From: Citrus sinensis
Lineage: Eukaryota; Streptophyta; Magnoliopsida; Sapindales; Rutaceae
Assembly (NCBI RefSeq): GCF_022201045.2
Contig: NC_068558.1
Location: 50,447,501-50,511,500, forward strand
Direction of reading: 5' to 3'
Length of the DNA stretch: 64,000 nucleotides
Notes under the pieces: model-generated
Databases searched by the model: none
Seen by the model: the letters and a program-made list of their open reading frames with translations, nothing else
Told to the model about the DNA's origin: nothing
Part shown: positions 12,875-27,133 of the stretch, in pieces
Numbering within the stretch: position 1 is the stretch's first letter
How the letters are laid out: the number at the start of each line of letters is the position of its first letter
Program-made: the position numbers and the translations under genes

Positions 12875-14781
12875 ATGGGTGGTTCGAGGTCGATGATATT
12901 TGCTGACTGCTCTTCTTCCACGACGGCTCGGCTCGTTCCTTTCGGCCGAAGCCGATTACTTTGCGGCGGAGGCGCCCTTTGTGCTCGGCGGCGTCTTCAT
13001 GTGGGAGTGGGACCTTCACTTCCTGCCTCTCTCCGTACCACCCTCACCGTCCACTCTTCTCCCTCACCGTCTCTTCCTGTTATGAACGGTATATTTATAA
13101 TTCCAACCTTTTTTTTTTCCTTTTTTTTTTAAAAAAAAAATTCCTATAATCAGGACTTCAATTTTACGACAATATTTAATGTTAGGTTTTAGGTCGCTTA
13201 TCTTATCTGCACTTAATGTGTGTTTAGTTGTAATGAGGGTGGTTGCTAGCAATATAGATTTTCTGTTACTTGCAATGGTTTTGTCCTATCATTTAGTTTA
13301 CTTCTTCTCACTTTCTGTAAGTGGGCTACTCTGACATTGCTTTGTATCTGAATTGGTTTCATTGTATATACTCCAATAATTCATATGATGAATTTTATGT
13401 ACTTTTGATACTCCCCTCTTTACCTGTTTGGTTAGTGTCTTGTTCAGCAACTATGGCTAGTGAGGCGTCTGCCAAGGTTATTGACGGAAAAGCAGTGGCA
13501 AAGCAAATCAGAGATGAGATAACTGGTGAAGTTTCCAGGATGAAGGATGCCATTGGAGTTGTCCCTGGGTTAGCTGTTATTCTTGTTGGAGATAGGAAGG
13601 ATTCTGCAACTTATGTTCGCAACAAGAAAAAAGCTTGTCAATCTGTGGGGATCAATTCTTTTGAAGTTCATTTACCTGAGGACACCTCTGAACAAGAAGT
13701 ACTCAAGCATATTTCAGTCTTCAATGATGATCCTTCAGTTCATGGCATCCTTGTGCAGTTGCCTCTGCCTTGTGTATGTTTCTAATGCAAACACTAAATT
13801 TTCTTTGTTCATTGAGATTAAAGCTGCCTTCCCGTTGCTGTTATTCATTTCATTGGTTTCCTCCAGCATATAGATGAGCAGAGCATCTTAAATGCTGTCA
13901 GCATGGAGAAAGATGTGGACGGTTTCCACCCGCTGAATATTGGCCGTCTAGCCATGCGAGGTAGAGAACCCTTGTTCATTCCTTGTACGCCTAAAGGTTG
14001 CATAGAGTTGTTGCATAGATATGGCTTTGATATCAAAGGAAAAAGGGCTGTCGTGATTGGCCGAAGCAATATTGTTGGGATGCCAGCTGCTTTGTTGCTC
14101 CAAGTAATAATCTTTTACCCCAATGTTGTATTTCAATGTTCAGAAAGTAGTTTCTTGGCTTTGCTTTCCTCTCCCTTCTAACAATAATGCCCAGTTGCCA
14201 GTTCTCTCTCTCTCTCTCTTTTTAATCTCTTTCCCTCAATCTGTTTGTAGAGGGAAGATGCTACTGTTAGTATTGTCCATTCCAGAACTAAGAACCCTGA
14301 GGAGATTACGAGACAAGCCGATATCATAATTTCCGCTGTAGGGCAACCAAATATGGTAAGGGGGAGCTGGATAAAACCTGGTGCAGTCATAATTGATGTT
14401 GGAATAAACCCAGTCGAGGTGAGGAAACTTTTTTGTTGGTTTGTGATAAAGTCTAGCAATTTTTTTTTCTCAATAATTTTTCTACATTCTCTCTCCTTTC
14501 CCTTCATACACGCCTATAGGCTTGTGTAAATTTTGGCTTTGTCTTAGTTTATGCTTGCTTTTTGGACCATCTTGTTAATGACTGTTTCGTGTATGTGCAT
14601 CTCTGTAAAGGATGCAAAAAGTCCCCGAGGTTACCGGTTGGTTGGAGATGTTTGCTACGAAGAGGCATGTGAGGTTGCTTCAGCTATCACTCCAGTTCCT
14701 GGAGGAGTTGGTCCAATGACTATAGCAATGCTGCTCTCTAATACTCTCACTTCGGCAAAGAGGGTGCACAACTTCCAGTGA
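12875..14781 (+). CDS. FOLD: FolD: methylenetetrahydrofolate dehydrogenase/cyclohydrolase, plastid type
   Basis: Bifunctional enzyme that oxidises 5,10-methylene-THF to methenyl-THF with NADP+ and hydrolyses it to 10-formyl-THF. Exons: 12875-13088, 13436-13773, 13867-14103, 14251-14418, 14611-14781, giving 375 aa. The first 70 or so residues are Ser/Arg-rich ([15 protein letters not shown]) and look like a plastid or mitochondrial transit peptide. The catalytic part follows: [14 protein letters not shown], the [14 protein letters not shown] motif with the active-site Lys, VQLPLP, DVDGFHP, the NAD(P)-binding GRSNIVGMP and the C-terminal [15 protein letters not shown]. Length is close to plant FOLD4. 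A second ATG begins exon 2 ([13 protein letters not shown]), so a cytosolic short form from an alternative start is possible but unproved. Confidence 0.93.
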
Positions 14782-15965
14782 TCCCTACAAGATTTCAAGA
14801 TGATTGTTCTAGTAGGGAAATCTACCATTCAAATTCATGTTTCAGATCCGGATACTGCTGCTCCTGTCTCTGTATCAGTTTGAGCCTCATTTTTTGTGGG
14901 AATAAAGTCTCAAATCCAGCCGTGTCATATCACTAGTTTAGGATTATGAAATACTAGAGTCTTAAAAGCAGAGTTCAAAGGATTCCAGTCCTGCCAGAAA
15001 ACCTGCGGATTATTTGTCAGTGGAGGTTTCGTAGCTTTTGGTTTATGTCCCAGCCCTCTGACGCCAAAATCTGGCAAACTGGGTGGTTTTCTTAAACCAA
15101 AATGTTTCTAACTAATTTATTTGGTTGTTTAAACACTGATTGTGTTGGTTGAAATTTTTTGTCAAGGGCGATGGAACGAAAGAAATGGTTCATTTTCAGT
15201 TTTTGCTGTGAATGAGAACGAGCATAAGGATCCGAGGGAGGTTATTTTTCAAAAAACTCATCTGTATCCTAGTGCCATGCTGTACTGGCCTTCCAGCCCA
15301 CCATTCTCTAGTAATTTTATTATACCAATGTCCCATGAATTCTTCTGTTCACTGAGTTCAATCGGACTGTTTATGTTCATGTAGAAAAGAACAAATTGTG
15401 GTATGTGACCCTCATAATTTTTAACAAAGAGTTTTCAAAATCATTTTTCACCAGGCGCTTTTTTTTTTTTTTGGTTCCATTGTTCAATGCTGTAATTATA
15501 TCCTGGACGACGAACTCGCAGTCGGTTGACATACAAGAAGTTTTGGTTTGAAAAAAAGGACGGCATCGATAGAATCGATTTAGTTCACCACTTGAGAAGA
15601 GAAGCTGGCAACCAAAGCCATTATTATTATGACCAAGACCAGCCATTGTCTTGGATCCTTATTGGCCCCTTTCGCATGAGTGCATAACTCACCCACGCTT
15701 CAAATTAACTAGTCATTTTAACTAGTTTTCTCAACCTTACTTTTGTAATTGTAAAAGCTTAGGCAAGATATGCTACGGGATCTAAAGGCACTTGTACTGC
15801 CTGCTCGATCATTTACGATGCATCAAACCTTTGCACAGAAATACAAGCCCTTTTCCATCATAAACACATGATAATCTGCAGGCTTCTTCACTGTTCTTGG
15901 ACAACTTGAAAACATCTTCTTTCAATATTCAAAATCAGAAATCCAAAACCACTAAAAGATTGCAA
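14782..15965. other. Convergent intergenic region between FolD and taspase
   Basis: Holds the 3'UTRs of two genes that face each other. Up to about 15000 it continues FolD-like 3' sequence. Nothing between 15000 and 15960 resembles a gene, RNA or known mobile element. A poly-T run lies near 15460. Confidence 0.5.
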
Positions 15966-19110
<3,145 letters not shown>

Positions 19111-19616
19111 GAGATGATCAGCTTAAGTGGCTGTGGAATCAATGCGCGCTGTAAGAGAGATTAAAGCACTAAAAGAGTAACGAGGGCGAGTCTTTGCGGC
19201 TTTGCGCGGGCTACTGTCGGTTTCAGTTAAGCCATTTTATGGAAATTAACAGATTCAAAATTAAGCATGTCGGCCCACGGACGCAGTTGCGTTTTCAGTT
19301 TGCTATCAGTTGGATAAATTAAAAAAGTATAAAAAGAAATTTGTTTATTGGATTATGAAACGATATATTATAGTGTTCATGTGCAGGTTTTTGCTGCCGC
19401 TACCGTGTTTTTAACGGAGATTTTGCACTCCTACATCCAGCATGCAGGAACTTACCCCGCGATCAAACAACCGCAACATATCCATACATCAAATACAACG
19501 AATCCAATTGGCAAATGCCTTTCTCAATTGATCAAATAAAATTACATTGAATTGCTCGCATTAGAAATACGAATTATTCTCTCGTGTTTGTAGACTTACT
19601 ATAACTTCTCCCAAAT
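19111..19616. other. Short spacer between taspase and phosphomannomutase
   Basis: Contains the taspase promoter and leader (head near 19110) and the 3' end of the phosphomannomutase gene on the same strand. No other gene or repeat is seen. Confidence 0.5.
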
Positions 19617-22064
19617 TCACGGTTTAGCCAGGAAGAGAGCCTTACACTTTTCCATAGTATCCTCAGGGCTGGTAACTGCAAAAGGGAAACCCCATAATGG
19701 ACATCATATTCATATTAATACCACAATATAAATAATGGAAAGCATTGTTGCAGCAACAATTGTTCATTGGAAATTCCATAGAAATGAGATTCTCTTATCT
19801 TGAGCAACCACGTAAAAAATAACTCTATTTACTTTGTTTTACTTGGCGTCTGGTAGAAACAACTTATTGTCATCTCATGTATAAGATCATTTCTTTTGTG
19901 TCCAAGGATACAACCGCTTTTACATACACTAGCTATTGATGTCAGCATCATCACCAATTCTAATGATTGTTCAATTGGGCACCCATTTGGTTAGGAGAAC
20001 AGAATAGGGCAATATCATTTCCATCTGACATGCAATATGCCAGGAAGTAGATTGAAGTTAAAATGTAAAGCTGACCTGTGTGACCCACTGTTCGCTCGGA
20101 TTCAAAAATTTCATGATCATTCCCTCCCTGAAACAAAACACCCAAGCTCTTTTATTAGTTCCAACTTCCAACAGATACATTAAGACATCATTAGACTAAA
20201 ACTACAAAGCCATGTGGAAGTGTGGGCCCAAGCCTGAATCCCAATCCCAATAAATGATAAATCTAGTAGTGATAGAAACCATGTAAAAGCAGTTGATTGG
20301 AATAAGTCACAGAAAATATGATTTATTGATAACATTTACATAAAAGAGAGAAATATCATCAAAAGGATAAAAAATGAAGGTTGAGTGGCATAGACATAAA
20401 GAAGGAAGAGCAAGCACAAAAGAAATGAGCAAGGACAGAAGCTAACCTTGTAAGTTTTGTCCCCAAAAAAGTGAATTTCATTGAAGTCATCAAGGTATCT
20501 CAAGCAGTATGTCTTGTCCCATCCCTGGGGAAACACCTGTTACACACGTCATCTAGATTCAATTAGCAATCCTTCCAATTTACCTTAAAAAGTAAAAAGT
20601 TCAAAGGTTATTGAACCATAATCTTGATATAATATCAACACACATCAAAGCTTATCTGTCCTCCAATTGAAAATGTCAAGTTAAGGTGAGCAAACTTCTC
20701 CCGAAGCACAGATACCATTTTTGGCCGTATATTGTGAATCTGAAACCTCAGTTGTGCATAGTGTATGTCAGCAAAAATATTGTCAAAGAGGTAATCTACA
20801 CTGCATAAATATAGACTAGTATAATCTTTTAGATAAAAAGAACAAAACTTTCTTACCTTGTCATACCTCTCAAACTCGTCCCTTTCTTCTTGGCTGCAGT
20901 TTCGCCCAATTGGTGAAATATTAAGCATCCCACTTCGGAATTCAATGAAAGTTCCCCTATAATTTGAACCAATAAAAAAAATGAAGTTATATTCAGCTGT
21001 GCAGCTAAAAGAATAGATAGTTCAACTTTACCTGAAAATTAATAATCAGGCTCTGATGCACTACCGGCTCACCTTTTAATTGGAATGTCCAAGTCAGCAA
21101 TGTAATGAAGAGTAAAATTTATGAATTCCTGCATAATTGTTTCCACTTCATCAAATTAAAAAGTACAAATTCCATGTACCAGTAAGACCATTGACCATGG
21201 TGTATATGAGCATAGCATTCAAAAACCATTTAAAAAAGCTCAGAAGCCATATATTGTCATGGTATAACACCTATTTTAACCCTAATTATTAATTTTGCAA
21301 ACATGACATCAAAGAGTTATCACACTCAGTAGGGACACATCTTACCTTGAGCTTTTCGCCTCCAAGAAATGATTTCAAGCTCTGGAAAAAGGAAAAATAC
21401 ACAACCCATCAGGGTACTCTACATCAATAGTTCATAAAAAGCTATTTGACGCTTCAGATTCAGTGTGATATATGCCTTTGACCTAGTTCAAGTTTCAGGG
21501 CTCATGTCACGAAGCCTAGTTCAAGTTTCAGGGCTCATGTCACGAAGTACCTGTGTGCCAATTAATTTCCCATCCTTATGAGCCACAAGACCATTCTCAG
21601 AAAACACATAATCGTATTCATCAATAACTGCATTAACCAAAACATTGTTTAAAGCCCGAAAACAAATCTTGGTGACTGTAATGTAGAAAGCAATAAATTT
21701 ACACACAAGCTTTGGAATCATAGGCTCTACAAACCTGTCTTCCCAAGCTGCTCTGATATCTTAGAAAGATCAGATCCACCGACGACTCCAACTGTAACAA
21801 CCTACAAATTGAACAAATCTTAAATCAAATTGTAACAAAGCACTTCAAAGATCACTCATTTACAATAACAAACGCCATTTACCTTTCTCAGTTCCCGCAT
21901 GAACTCTAACATTTGTGGTGTTGCCGCCTGAATGACAGAAGCACATTAAAAATGAAATATAATTTTCAATTCAACAGCATTGAAAATGTAGATACCTTTC
22001 TCGGAGCCGTGAGAGTTCCGTCAACATCAAAGAGAGCTAATAAACCTTGCTTCCTAGCAGCCAT
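19617..22064 (-). CDS. PMM: Phosphomannomutase
   Basis: Converts mannose-6-phosphate to mannose-1-phosphate for GDP-mannose, and so for ascorbate and N-glycans; a cytosolic HAD-superfamily enzyme. Exons (minus): 22064-21996, 21927-21883, 21801-21735, 21627-21551, 21381-21346, 21128-21073, 20956-20857, 20739-20644, 20536-20447, 20127-20076, 19675-19617, giving 248 aa (family about 246-254). The HAD nucleophile motif DVDGTLT lies near residue 13. Others: [67 protein letters not shown]. All family motifs are intact. A 5'UTR intron (about 22092-22182) is suggested by an AG acceptor before the ATG region and carries a TAA microsatellite. A 33-bp tandem duplication sits in the intron next to the exon ending at 21551. 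Confidence 0.95.
21482..21547. repeat. 33-bp tandem duplication in a PMM intron
   Basis: Two identical 33-base units (21482-21514 and 21515-21547, each beginning CCTAGTTCAAGTTTCAGGG) lie in tandem. The second copy ends two bases from the donor GT (21549-21550) of the intron that follows the exon 21627-21551. Perfect identity points to a recent event. Confidence 0.9.
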
Positions 22065-22718
22065 TGGAGTTTGAAATGTATAGATTTATCTGAAATCAAA
22101 TTCACAAAATTTGTAAAGGCAATAATAATAATAATAATAATAATAAAAGATGTTTCTTCCTTTTAAATTCAGAAAATATTAACCTGAATAGAAGTGAATG
22201 AATAGCGTGAGTAGAGCGCAGAGCTTTGAATTTGGACGCGGAATTTAAAGCAGATCTTGATCTTGAAATCTTGAATGGCGGAAGCTGGGAAGTTACGGGG
22301 AAGTAATTGTATTCTAGAGGGTAACTTGAGAGTGACGTTAGATCTGGAGATTAGTCTTCAGTGGTTTATCGATTCTTCTCTCGTGCTTCAGGCTCTAGCG
22401 GATGTTCGGTGGTTCCGATGTACTCATTAGATCATTACCGTTGGAATATGCGATATCTGACGGTGATGGGTTGCGGGCCAACGTCAATCTCAAGCGATGG
22501 AGAATTAGAGAGATTCAATTTGGTCTGACTGCTTTTACTGAGGGTGACGTGTCGCATTTGCATTGGTTGCAGTAGCTTTTACTTGCATGTCTACGAGTCT
22601 ACAATGAGGTAAATGTTTTTTTATTAAAAATCTGTATTTTTTTATTTCTTAATTCATTCTCAACTTTAATATGGTTAAGGATATTGGTTAAAAATTTACC
22701 ATATATATATGGGATCCC

Positions 22719-22825
22719 CTATCTTACATGCATGTAAGATACATGCCTCTCACATGAATAGTGTGTGGGTCCCACATATACACTATTCATGTGAGAGGCA
22801 TGTATCTTACATGCATGTAAGATAG
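22719..22825. mobile_element. Fold-back element with nested palindromes
   Basis: Two perfect 46-base inverted arms (22719-22764 and 22780-22825) enclose a 15-base spacer. Each arm carries an 18-base palindrome (TCTTACATGCATGTAAGA), and the spacer itself contains GTGGGTCCCAC. Both flanks contain CCATATATATAT, which may be a target duplication. It resembles a fold-back MITE; the family is unknown. It lies upstream of the phosphomannomutase gene. Confidence 0.65.
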
Positions 22826-22832
22826 AGTTTGC

Positions 22833-22833
22833 C

Positions 22834-22864
<31 letters not shown>

Positions 22865-22890
22865 CACGCGCGCACGCGCGCACGTATATA
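22833..22890. repeat. Alternating pyrimidine-purine tract (potential Z-DNA)
   Basis: About 58 bases of unbroken pyrimidine-purine alternation, passing from (AT)n to (GT)n to CG/CA repeats. Such tracts can adopt Z-DNA under supercoiling. It directly follows the fold-back element. Confidence 0.8.
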
Positions 22891-23570
22891 GAAAAATAAA
22901 TGAATATCTATAAAAGATGATATTTTATATTTTTATTTAAAGACAGTAATTAAATTACATTATATGTAACTTACAACAATCCAAAAGTAATCAACCAATA
23001 TAAGAGAATAGTACCATATAAAATAAGTAGAAAGTCATGAATAATTACATGTGAATTTATTGTAAGTTCAATTATCTGTAACTTTGCAAGACCCATATTC
23101 AATTGATGAATGGTCTTTTACTCTGTGTTTAGGGTCACTCAAAGCAGATGGAACCTGGGTTTGGAAGAACAGACAATACTCTGTTTCCTGTCGAAAACAG
23201 AAAAACCATTTACGTGAGAGAATAAGATTTGATCCGACAAAATGTGATTGTAGTGTACGACATAGAGCGTTGGCAGTAACCAGTAAGCTGCCTATGTACA
23301 AGCTACAAAAGACGTGAAAGGAAATTGCTTCTGAGAACCACTTTTTTGTTTAAGCTTGAGAGGAAATTTCTCATTGCCCTGAATTCCTGTTCATTGGGAC
23401 CCTTTTGGCTACTCATCCTTTAGGCCATTAAAATATGTTCAGATGAACCTGAATATGCATGCACATGACATCAACATTTCAGAAGTACTCGCAAACTTAT
23501 TATTTATTTTATCAAGCAAGCGTGTTTTGGATTTGAATTACACAGATGAAGGAATCAAATGTTACTTTAA
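22891..23570. other. Intergenic stretch without a recognised gene
   Basis: Unique-looking DNA between the Z-DNA-type tract and the Tourist-like element. Two opposite reading frames of about 77 codons near 23068-23317 mirror each other and match no family I know, so I see no supported gene. Confidence 0.4.
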
Positions 23571-24468
23571 GGCAGCATTTCTTTTTGGATTGGATTGAGA
23601 ATCTTGGGGAGTGTGAATCCTAGGATTGGGAGTGTGGAGTAGGAGTGGGAGTAGGTTGTTTACTTACACTGGAATGGAAGCATGAAATGGGGATCAGAAT
23701 CTAATTTATGTGTTTACTTTGTCTTGGATTGGGAGTAAATAGTTTCAAATTACAATTTTATCCTTATTTAAAGAATTATAATTTTTAATTACAAAACTAA
23801 TAAAAAATATATTTAATGAATAATATTTATTTTATTATATTTGTAAATTTATTATAATTATTAATATTCTTAATTATGAACAATAAATTATTAATTGTAA
23901 TTTTAATATAAAATGAAATGTTATTTTATTTTATTTTATATAATTATATTAAATTTATTATTATATAAAATAATAATATAATATTATTTAGTACAAAATT
24001 AATATTTTCTTAGAATAAAGTATTTATTATTATTATTAAATAAATATAGTACTATTATTTTAAAATAAATATAATAATATTATATTTATTAATTTTTTAT
24101 TAATATAATAATATTATTTTAAAATAATTTTAACTTAGAATCAATGTAAATTATTATTTAGTTAAATATAATATTATTATTTAAATAAATATAATATTAT
24201 TTATTTTATTTTATTAATTATAAAACATAAAATAAAAAAAAAAGATAAAAATATTAATTAATATTTTATTAATTAATATTAAAGATAAAACATATTATTT
24301 ATTCCCACTCCCACCTCTCCCAATGGGAGTCCCACTCCCACTCCCCACTCCAAAAATGAGTGGGGCCCACGGAGTGGAACTCCCAACCCCTCTCCATTTT
24401 AAGTAAGTAAACGCTGGAGTGGGAGGAATCCACACTCCTCACTCCCACTCCAGTAAGTAAACACAACA
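23571..24468. mobile_element. Tourist-like (PIF/Harbinger) MITE, copy 1
   Basis: An 898-bp non-coding element with 3-bp target duplication TAA (23568-23570 and 24469-24471). Its ends, GGCAGCATTTC at left and the complement TGTTGTGTTTAC at right, are imperfect inverted repeats. GGAGTGGGAGTG motifs recur near both ends, and the core is very AT-rich. The subterminal 150-200 bases match the reverse complement of copy 2 at 49676-50457. It encodes no protein, so a PIF/Harbinger transposase supplied elsewhere is assumed. Confidence 0.6.
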
Positions 24469-24544
24469 TAAAACTAGTGACAGGGTTAGAACCGTAGTTC
24501 TTCTCCATCTGTGTATATGTTAAACTTTCATCAGCAGCATTGCA

Positions 24545-26366
24545 TCAAAAAGGTGCCTCTTCCTTGCGCAGAAAGAAACGACCAGTAGGACCACCATCGG
24601 GCAGCAAAGCAAGCTTCACAGGACTTTCAGCACCTTCTTCAACAGATAATATGCCAGCATGGAAGTTTATATCGGTTTTGACAAAGCCAGGACACACACA
24701 ATTAACACAAAATTTTGGATACCTCTTGGCTAAAATCCTTGTGTACGCATTAATAACTGCTTTCGACACCTTATAAGCAGAAGAGTGAGGACACCAGCCC
24801 CTATTTGCAATTTCACCCTCTTCATAATCTTTAAAGTAATCCTTCACCACCATTTCTATTCTCTCTTCTGTAAGGTTTTCAACATCACCTAACACAGCTC
24901 TGGCTTTTTCTGGTAAATCCTGAAACAAATTATACACGAGAATATCATAAGTTTTGTTTTCGTAAATGTACAACTGATCCTTCAGTTAAGGAAAATTCGG
25001 TACCTTTAGGGCAGAGACATAGGAGGAAAGGTTAACAAGTCTTGGTGAATCAGATAATTCCAGGAGAGGAATAAGTGCTTCGCATGTTTGTTTAGTGCCG
25101 TAGTAGTTTGTTTTCAGGCATTCTACTGCTAACTCATAAGTTTGATAACAAACTTTGCTCCAGTCAACTTCAGCATCACCCTTCGTCTATAGAAAACAAA
25201 CATTAACTAATAATGGGATTATTATTTCACCTATAGATATGTGAAATTTAAAATATTAGTGGTTCCAAACTCACTTTCTGATGGTGGAAAATGAGGTTAA
25301 TTAATATTGAATCATATATAATATATTGATTACATCTTACAATTTGATAGCCTGAATCTGCGAAAGCATCCATATCAAACTTGACACTTGCAATTCCTGC
25401 ATTGTTAGCCTGTATGCACATACAGGTCTAACCCTCAGCATCTTTCATTTTATACTTCGACTACAAGAATATAGACTTGAAAGAACATATACATAGACAG
25501 AACCTTTGATAACTTGGCAAAATAGATACCTTCATGAATAGATCTGTCTCAAAAACTCACTATATTGCAGTTTGGTTCATACATTATCATATTGTATAAT
25601 TACATCCACATCCCTGATTTTCATATTTTTCTTGTACCAAATAGGTCACTGTCCCTATTGCTTTGACCAAAGTAAAATTAAAATACTGAATTTTGATTGA
25701 TGCAATGCATTCACGCAAGTTAACATTAGAAGATATTTCAGTAATTCCAACAGGGCGGTCACTGGTCGCTGCTAGTCAGGGACCTATTTCATACAAATAG
25801 AAAAAGAATAAAAGTTGTCCTTAATAGAAAAATATGAAAAAAATGAAAGGGAGCTGGATGATATTACCCACCCCAAGAATGAAATAAATACAGTATATGT
25901 CATCCCCGTCCTCCTCTTAGGTTAGGGGAGGTTAGGGGAGGGGCAATGGGTATGGGTTGAAATGGAAATGAATAGAACTGATAAAATCTTACCAAAATAT
26001 CAAGCTTTCCAAATTGGGTTTTGATGAAGTCAGCGAGAGACGAAACACTGGCAAGGTCAGAGATATCAAGCTGATGAAAAAGCAAAAGCTCAGGGTCAAC
26101 ACCAGAAGCTTTGAGCTTCTCAACAGCTTCAAGACCCCTCTTCTCATCTCTAGCAGTTAAAACTACTGTGATTCCTTTTGAAGCTAATTGCCTCACTGTT
26201 TCAAACCCAATCCCCTTGTTTGATCCTGTAACAACTGCATACCTGAACACAATTTATTTAAAACAAACAAAACACAATGTCAGAACAATTAAATAGAAAA
26301 TCAAACGTGAAAGAAAACGAATCAAGGCCAAAGGGAAAAAAAATACTTCTTAGTTGCTTCCGCCAT
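24545..26366 (-). CDS. SDR copy 1: (+)-neomenthol dehydrogenase-like reductase, intact
   Basis: NAD(P)H-dependent short-chain dehydrogenase/reductase of the plant menthone/neomenthol/salutaridine reductase type (SDR114C-like); the true substrate cannot be read from sequence. Exons (minus): 26366-26347, 26242-25993, 25409-25341, 25186-25004, 24919-24545, 298 aa, the usual length for the family. Cofactor motif TGSNKGIG near residue 13; ANNAGIA; serine region LVNLSS; catalytic SAYKVSK; then [11 protein letters not shown] and C-terminal [10 protein letters not shown]. All phases join and there is no internal stop. This copy is the most divergent of the array: exon 2 and exon 3 are each 6 bases longer than in the others and exon 4 has its own sequence. 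Likely functional. Confidence 0.88.
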
Positions 26367-27133
26367 TGATGAGAAGAAGTGGGAGAATTGAGCAATGTAT
26401 TCAAAATTTTTTGGTTGTATCGATGAAAAGCAATGAAACTCTTGCTTTTATTGATTTATTTCTTCTCCTGCGGAGATTTTTTTTTTTTCAGGGGAAAACA
26501 CCATTAAAGTAACACCAAAAATAGGTGCAATCATAATAAGACATTTTTAAAGAATTGAAAAAACTTTCCCATGTCTACACATAATTAACCCGTGCCGGTT
26601 GTTTATCCTTGTTTTCAACAAAGGCGGGCTTTTTATTTGTAATATTTAATATTAGTTCACTTGCAAGTAAATGACATAAAGATTTTTGGTAGAATTTGCT
26701 CGGGTGTCCGGTATACTCCGTTTGGTACAATTTATTAAATAAAATTTATAACAATAAAAATTATATAAGTAGAGTTTCTATTAATAGAGTTTTTTGACAA
26801 AAAATTATTTGATGTTTGATTGTCAATTAAAAAAGTATTTTTGAAACATTAAATTGTTTGCTTATGTAAAACTAAAAGTGTTTTTGTGTAATTAAATTAT
26901 TAAAAAAGATCAGCTTAATAATAAAGAAACAAGTCATAGAGCTAGCTTTATTTCTAGTAGCAACACTGCCTGTCAAATGTCTGAAAGAAGCAAGCATTCA
27001 GATACGATATACACATGCAACAAAAAGGAATCTAACAAAATAGAAAATATTACTTGCTTGCTAGTCTTACAGTATACAATGTAATAGCATTCAAATTCAC
27101 AAATTTTCACATGCAGAGGTGGATGAATAGATT
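26367..27133. other. Spacer between SDR copies 1 and 2
   Basis: AT-rich DNA, probably holding the promoter of SDR copy 1 just above 26366 and the 3'UTR of SDR copy 2 below 27134. I see no gene. The stretch near 26700-26880 resembles non-autonomous transposon debris but lacks clear ends. Confidence 0.35.

Noticed and set aside
12767-13132. Longer frame extending upstream and downstream of FolD exon 1
   Set aside because: The upstream part is promoter or leader and the part after 13088 is intron; the family structure fixes the exon.
23068-23317. Opposite 77-codon frames in the spacer
   Set aside because: Mirror-image open frames without family resemblance or splice context; chance.
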